Source: JAJXWB01 sp039808645 (lineage in GTDB: Bacteria > Pseudomonadota > Alphaproteobacteria > Rhizobiales > Beijerinckiaceae). From it: a DNA stretch of 10,312 nt. The notes beneath the pieces were generated by a model. It had not been told where the DNA came from. It did not search any database and saw only the letters and a list, made by a program, of their open reading frames with translations. The stretch covers positions 1 to 10,312 of the forward strand of contig JBDHTL010000125.1 of NCBI GenBank assembly GCA_039808645.1, read 5' to 3'. A program made the translations under genes and the position numbers. Of the stretch, positions 7,645 to 10,312 are shown piece by piece (position 1 is the stretch's first letter; the number at the start of each line of letters is the position of its first letter).

Positions 7645-8415
7645 TCAATCGTGCTTCGAGCCGTCGGGATAAATGCCCGCCAGCACGGTGTCGAAATGCT
7701 CGCGCACCAGAGAGTCGCAATTGCAGGCGATGGATTCGAGGGCGGCGCAATCGTCGACGACGATCCGGCCCCGCGAGAGGTGCAATACGCCGGCCGATTT
7801 CATGCCCAGGAGAATCCGGCTGGCGTAGCTGCGGCCGACGCCGAGCAATATCGCCAGTTGCTCATGCGTCAGCGCCAGCGTCTTCGACTCGGTTCGGTCA
7901 ATCGTCGCCAGCATCCACTTGGCGCATCTCGCCTCGATCGAATGCGCCGCGTTGCAGGCGGTCGCCTGGTAGATCTGCGCCATCAGGCAATCGGCGTAAC
8001 GGGTGAACAGGTTTCGGAGGCCGGGCGCCCGGCTCTTCAGAAGGTCGAGGTCGCGCAATCCGACGCGAAAGAATGTCCCGCCGTTTTGCGTGATCGCCCG
8101 GGAAAAGGCCGGCAGCCGGCCGTTCGACACGATGCCGCCGACCGCGCCTTCGCGACCGACCAGCGCCACTTCGACGAGCCGGCCGTCGGCAAACGACACG
8201 CGGTAGGACACCAGCGCCTTGTCACAGGGAAAATACGCGTTCTCGATGATGTCGCCGGCTTCGAAAAGCGTGACGCCCGTCGATATCCGCTTTTCTTCCA
8301 GGACGGGCGCCAGGAGCCGGAAGTCGTCCGAGGCCAGCGCCGCCAACAGGTTGTTGCCAGGCCGGGCAGGCTTCGGGAGCGCCTTTGCAGTCTCAGGCAT
8401 CGCTGACGTTCGCAA
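7645..8415 (-). CDS. Crp/Fnr-family transcriptional regulator A
   Basis: A cyclic-nucleotide-binding-like beta-roll (about residues 18-125, numbered from the ATG at 8400) is followed by a dimerisation helix and a Crp-type winged helix-turn-helix (about 175-215; LTHEQLAILLGVGRSYASRIL). The Glu-x9-Arg pair that binds cAMP in E. coli CRP is not visible around VGREGAVGGIV, so cAMP sensing is unlikely and the ligand is unknown. Cys149, Cys159, Cys226 and Cys228 recur at the same spacing in the second Crp/Fnr protein of this window. The start given is a TTG at 8415 with AGGA 7 nt upstream; an ATG at 8400 lacks a visible ribosome-binding site but is equally possible (251 residues). It lies 32 nt downstream of a receiver gene on the same strand, an apparent operon. 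The 15-nt gap to the convergent DUF2270 gene leaves no room for a terminator. Confidence 0.92.
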   Translation of the reverse strand: MRTSAMPETAKALPKPARPGNNLLAALASDDFRLLAPVLEEKRISTGVTLFEAGDIIENAYFPCDKALVSYRVSFADGRLVEVALVGREGAVGGIVSNGRLPAFSRAITQNGGTFFRVGLRDLDLLKSRAPGLRNLFTRYADCLMAQIYQATACNAAHSIEARCAKWMLATIDRTESKTLALTHEQLAILLGVGRSYASRILLGMKSAGVLHLSRGRIVVDDCAALESIACNCDSLVREHFDTVLAGIYPDGSKHD

Positions 8416-8447
8416 ACGCGGGTCCTGCAGTCAATGCGATCGACGCC

Positions 8448-8858
8448 CTAGCGCCCCGCCGGCTTGCGCCCGCGGACCCGGCCGTCGAGCGCCCTACGAC
8501 AGGCGTTCGAAAATACGTCGACCGCGTAGGGCTTGGCGATCAATTGCGCTTCGGGGAAACGCTCGGCGATCTGACGAATTTCCGCATAGCCGGACACGAA
8601 CAGCAAGGGCACGTTTCGCGCCCGCAATTCGTCGGCGATCGCCAGCGTGTTCTCGCCGTTCAGATTCCAGTCGAGGATCGCCAGGTCGAAACCCGTGTCG
8701 ATCAGCGCCCGCGCTTCCGGAACCGTGCCGGCTAGATGGACGCTGCCGGCGCCCAGCCCGAGCAGAAGCGTTTCGCAATCGAGCGCGATGATGGCGGAAT
8801 CCTCGCAGACGAGCACGACCTTGCCGGCGAGCGGAAACTCAGTGTTGCAATCGTCCAT
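8448..8858 (-). CDS. Receiver-only response regulator A
   Basis: A 136-residue CheY-like protein consisting of one receiver domain and no output domain. Seen: the acidic pair Glu19-Asp20 in VLVCEDSAIIALD, the phospho-acceptor Asp63 in ILDWNLNGENT, Ser89 in LLFVSGYAE (the Thr/Ser position) and Lys109 in LIAKPY. The FVSGY stretch near the Thr/Ser resembles the FATGUY signature of alphaproteobacterial single-domain regulators such as SdrG and Sma0114; that subclass placement is tentative. Such proteins act by phosphotransfer or protein binding, not by DNA binding. The start is the ATG at 8858; a TTG at 8918 would add 20 residues with no receiver features. Its stop is 32 nt from the start of regulator A. 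No histidine kinase is in the window. Confidence 0.92.
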   Translation of the reverse strand: MDDCNTEFPLAGKVVLVCEDSAIIALDCETLLLGLGAGSVHLAGTVPEARALIDTGFDLAILDWNLNGENTLAIADELRARNVPLLFVSGYAEIRQIAERFPEAQLIAKPYAVDVFSNACRRALDGRVRGRKPAGR

Positions 8859-8888
8859 ACGACACCCGGGAACGCGGTCGTTGCGCCG

Positions 8889-8913
8889 GGAACAAGGCGC
8901 GACGCCGCGTGTT
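8889..8913 (+). promoter_or_regulatory. EcfG-like promoter candidate upstream of Crp/Fnr regulator B
   Basis: GGAAC (8889-8893), 16 nt, then TGTT (8910-8913). The alphaproteobacterial general-stress sigma factor EcfG recognises GGAAC-N16-17-CGTT, so one base of the -10 differs. It would give a leader of about 60 nt before the ATG at 8982. Short motifs like this arise by chance, so the call is weak. Confidence 0.25.
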
Positions 8914-8923
8914 TTCAAGTTAT

Positions 8924-8929
8924 TGTCAA
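8924..8929 (-). promoter_or_regulatory. Perfect -35 hexamer upstream of receiver A
   Basis: On the minus strand TTGACA (8924-8929) is a perfect sigma-70 -35 box 65 nt before the receiver A start, and TTGA recurs 7 nt after the first TTGA, giving a short direct repeat. At 17 nt downstream the expected -10 position reads GGCGTC, which is not a -10, so an activator would be needed or the match is accidental. It lies in a locally AT-rich patch at about 8911-8935. Confidence 0.3.
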
Positions 8930-8959
8930 TTTACTGGCCGGGGGCGGTCCTGTCTGTCC

Positions 8960-8970
8960 AGTATTGAACA
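8960..8970 (-). repeat. Shared 11-nt motif TGTTCAATACT, copy 1
   Basis: On the minus strand this reads TGTTCAATACT and ends 101 nt before the receiver A start. The same 11 bases occur on the plus strand at 9715-9725 upstream of receiver B. This copy also lies 11 nt before the start of Crp/Fnr regulator B, so it could serve as an operator for both divergent units. No clear dyad symmetry is visible. The function is unknown; a regulator-binding site is inferred. Confidence 0.45.
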
Positions 8971-8981
8971 CAGCGATTCAA

Positions 8982-9704
8982 ATGCCGGTTCATTCGCCGA
9001 TTCTCGATCCCTCATCGAACGACGTCCTGAAACAAGTCGGTCCATCGGAATTGGCGATCATTGCTGCGGGATCGGTCACCGAAAAATTGACACGAGGCAC
9101 GGCGCTGGTGGACGAATGGGCGTCGCCGACGCGCATCTGGCTGCCGTTGGGCCAGTCGATGGTGGCTCTCGCCGTCACCATCGGCGGCGGCGGTCGGGTG
9201 ACGGTGGGAACGATCGGGTCGCAGGGATTGTTCGGGTCGATCGTTTCGACGTCGCACTACAGCCTGCATGCCGCCCGCGTGATGATCTCCGGACCGTTCC
9301 TGACGATCGACCGCGAATGGCTGTCGACGAAACTCGCCGACCTCGGCGAGTTCAGGGCCGCGATTCTCCGCTACGATAGTTTCCTGCTGAACTGTCTGCT
9401 CCGGAACCACGCGTGCAACAGCCGACATTCGATCGTAGAGCGCTGCAGCCGGCGATTGCTGGAGCTCTCGAATCACGCGCGCTCGCCGGAACTGACGCTG
9501 CGACAGGAAGATCTCGCGACGCTTCTGGGCGTCGGCAGGAGCTTCATCAACCGGGCGATCATCGCGCTCAAGCGCGACGGGCTGATCGAGACATCGCGGG
9601 AATGTATCGTGATCTGCGATCCCGAAGGCCTGAAGAAAACCGCATGTGCGTGTCAGGCGGGCATCGATGAAGCGTACCGACTGTCCCACGACCATCGGCC
9701 GTGA
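8982..9704 (+). CDS. Crp/Fnr-family transcriptional regulator B
   Basis: A 240-residue protein with an N-terminal beta-roll (about 15-120), a linker helix (about 122-145) and a C-terminal Crp-type winged helix-turn-helix (about 170-212; LRQEDLATLLGVGRSFINRAI). The core GVGRS-[FY]-x2-R of the recognition helix matches regulator A, so similar DNA targets are likely. In the beta-roll IGSQGLFGSIV lacks the acidic and arginine ligands of cAMP-binding CRP. Cys145, Cys155, Cys222 and Cys224 are exactly four residues offset from those of regulator A, with no gaps needed across 80 residues. ATG at 8982 is chosen because upstream in-frame sequence is antisense to receiver A; no good ribosome-binding site is visible and a TTG at 8964 is a less likely alternative. 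It is followed after 110 nt by receiver B on the same strand. Confidence 0.92.
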   Translation: MPVHSPILDPSSNDVLKQVGPSELAIIAAGSVTEKLTRGTALVDEWASPTRIWLPLGQSMVALAVTIGGGGRVTVGTIGSQGLFGSIVSTSHYSLHAARVMISGPFLTIDREWLSTKLADLGEFRAAILRYDSFLLNCLLRNHACNSRHSIVERCSRRLLELSNHARSPELTLRQEDLATLLGVGRSFINRAIIALKRDGLIETSRECIVICDPEGLKKTACACQAGIDEAYRLSHDHRP

Positions 9705-9714
9705 CCTGATCATC

Positions 9715-9725
9715 TGTTCAATACT
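9715..9725 (+). repeat. Shared 11-nt motif TGTTCAATACT, copy 2
   Basis: Second copy of the motif found on the other strand at 8960-8970, here 89 nt before the receiver B start and 10 nt after the stop of Crp/Fnr regulator B. A shortened version (GTTCAAT) recurs at 9798-9804 just before the receiver start. It sits at the beginning of an AT-rich stretch (about 9715-9752) that stands out from the GC-rich surroundings, which suits a promoter or operator. Confidence 0.45.
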
Positions 9726-9768
9726 TCACACAACATCAACTATATTTACGAAACGAGGCCCTCGCTGC

Positions 9769-9793
9769 GGAACGTCGGCGTCCCGGATCGGTT
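9769..9793 (+). promoter_or_regulatory. EcfG-like promoter candidate upstream of receiver B
   Basis: GGAAC (9769-9773), 16 nt, then GGTT (9790-9793), one base off the GGAAC-N16-17-CGTT consensus of the alphaproteobacterial general-stress sigma factor. It would start transcription near 9800, a few nt before the GGAG ribosome-binding site at 9805-9808 and the ATG at 9815. The placement fits well, but the evidence is one visual match. Confidence 0.35.
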
Positions 9794-9814
9794 GTGCGTT
9801 CAATGGAGCGGGTC

Positions 9815-10198
9815 ATGGCAAATTCTGACACTCTTGTGCTTGTCGTCGAGGACGACGCGATGCTCGCGCTCGATCTGGAGACGATCCTCCGCGAGGCGGG
9901 CTACGCCATCTGCGCGGTCGCATCGGAAAACGGCACGGCCGAACAGGCGATCGCGACGTCTCCGCCGGCGGTCGCGCTCCTCGACTACAATCTCGGCGGC
10001 ACGACCAGCGCAGCCACGGCGATCGAACTGCGCCGGCGCGATATTCCGTTTGCATATGTGACGGGACGACCGGAGGCGGTTCGCGCCGACGCGACCGCGC
10101 CGTCCGCGCGCATCGTCGCGAAGCCCTATTCGCGGTCGCAGATTCTCGACGCCCTGAATTGCCTGATCGTCGCCGGCGCGGAGAGCGCGGCGAACTAG
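9815..10198 (+). CDS. Receiver-only response regulator B
   Basis: A 127-residue single receiver domain. Seen: Glu12-Asp13 in VLVVEDDAMLALDLE, phospho-acceptor Asp57 in LLDYNLGGTTS, Thr83 in YVTGR and Lys103 in IVAKPY, followed by the final helix, so the fold appears complete. The D-x-NL-x-G element after the phospho-Asp is shared with receiver A. The FAYVTGR stretch is FATGUY-like but lacks the tyrosine found in receiver A. The start is the ATG at 9815, with GGAG 6 nt upstream; in-frame GTG 9794 and ATG 9803 lack such a site. The TAG stop lies directly against the end of an IS5-type element, and the sequence around it (CTAG) resembles a target site of such elements. No output domain and no cognate kinase are present in the window. 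Confidence 0.93.
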   Translation: MANSDTLVLVVEDDAMLALDLETILREAGYAICAVASENGTAEQAIATSPPAVALLDYNLGGTTSAATAIELRRRDIPFAYVTGRPEAVRADATAPSARIVAKPYSRSQILDALNCLIVAGAESAAN

Positions 10199-10312
10199 GG
10201 CGTGTCGTCATTTGAGCCAAGCGAGGGCGCAGACCAGATGGACGCCCGCGAGGAAGTTGCGCGCGGTCTTTTCGTAGCGGGTCGCAATCGCCCGGAATTG
10301 CTTGATGATGTT
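10199..10312 (-). mobile_element. End of an IS5-type insertion sequence (continues beyond window)
   Basis: The last 114 nt hold the 3' end of an IS5-family transposase gene, with its stop codon 9 nt from the presumed element boundary. The outer sequence GGGCGTGTCGTCA immediately after the CTAG at 10195-10198 looks like an IS terminal repeat. The other end and any matching inverted repeat lie outside the window, so the exact boundary (within about 2 nt) is inferred. Confidence 0.75.
10208..10312 (-). CDS. IS5-family transposase, C-terminal fragment
   Basis: 34 codons plus a TGA stop are visible at the right edge on the minus strand. The reading RYEKTARNFLAGVHL, preceded by IIKQFRAIAT and followed by VCALAWL, is the highly typical C-terminus of IS5-family (IS427-like group) DDE transposases. 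The glutamate of the catalytic triad normally lies just upstream of this segment, outside the window, so intactness cannot be judged. The element is inserted directly behind receiver B. Confidence 0.87.
   Translation of the reverse strand, partial: NIIKQFRAIATRYEKTARNFLAGVHLVCALAWLK

Noticed and set aside
8869..8873. Another GGAAC as an EcfG -35 element.
   Set aside because: The sequence 16-17 nt downstream reads GAAC/AACA and does not resemble CGTT.
8736..8981. Upstream extension of the Crp/Fnr B frame.
   Set aside because: It is antisense to receiver A and its promoter region and is not Crp/Fnr-like.
9012..9713. A 233-codon minus-strand frame opposite Crp/Fnr B.
   Set aside because: Antisense shadow; it has no recognisable domain while the plus strand carries a complete Crp fold.
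1..10312. CRISPR arrays, tRNA or rRNA genes, riboswitches, toxin-antitoxin or phage-defence modules.
   Set aside because: No regularly spaced repeats, no cloverleaf or rRNA-like segments, and no defence-type domains were seen on either strand.

Overview
The window is high-GC bacterial chromosome and reads as an alphaproteobacterium, most likely order Hyphomicrobiales (Rhizobiales). The grounds are the block with hdaA directly upstream of ppk, the purM-purN pair, a mitochondrial-type (CRLS1-like) phosphatidyltransferase, Crp/Fnr proteins with a C-terminal Cys-x-Cys tail, and receiver-only response regulators of an alphaproteobacterial type. All identifications are from reading the translated sequence; no database search was run.

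Region 1 (1-4707, minus strand) is a tight four-gene operon. Transcription order is a CDP-alcohol phosphatidyltransferase (TTG start), an AI-2E/PerM-family membrane protein, hdaA (replication-initiation inactivator) and ppk (polyphosphate kinase, running off the left edge). The spacings are 5 nt, a 4-nt overlap and 52 nt. Region 2 (4708-5186) is a 479-nt divergent spacer holding a probable operon promoter on the minus strand, a short decayed ORF resembling the tail of a VOC/glyoxalase protein, and a probable purM promoter. Region 3 (5187-7629, plus strand) carries purM and purN, overlapping by 4 nt and encoding steps 5 and 3 of de novo IMP synthesis, then a DUF2270 membrane protein with a strong ribosome-binding site.

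Region 4 (7645-10198) is a mirrored regulatory island. A minus-strand pair (receiver-only regulator, then Crp/Fnr regulator) is divergent from a plus-strand pair (Crp/Fnr regulator, then receiver-only regulator). The two Crp/Fnr proteins keep four cysteines at identical spacing and have nearly the same recognition-helix core. The two receivers share the same active-site layout. An 11-nt motif occurs upstream of both receiver genes in the same relative orientation. No kinase, anti-sigma factor or metabolic target gene is in the window, so inputs and outputs are unknown. This is the most interesting part of the window. Region 5 (10199-10312) is the end of an IS5-type insertion sequence whose boundary abuts the stop codon of the last receiver gene; it runs off the right edge.
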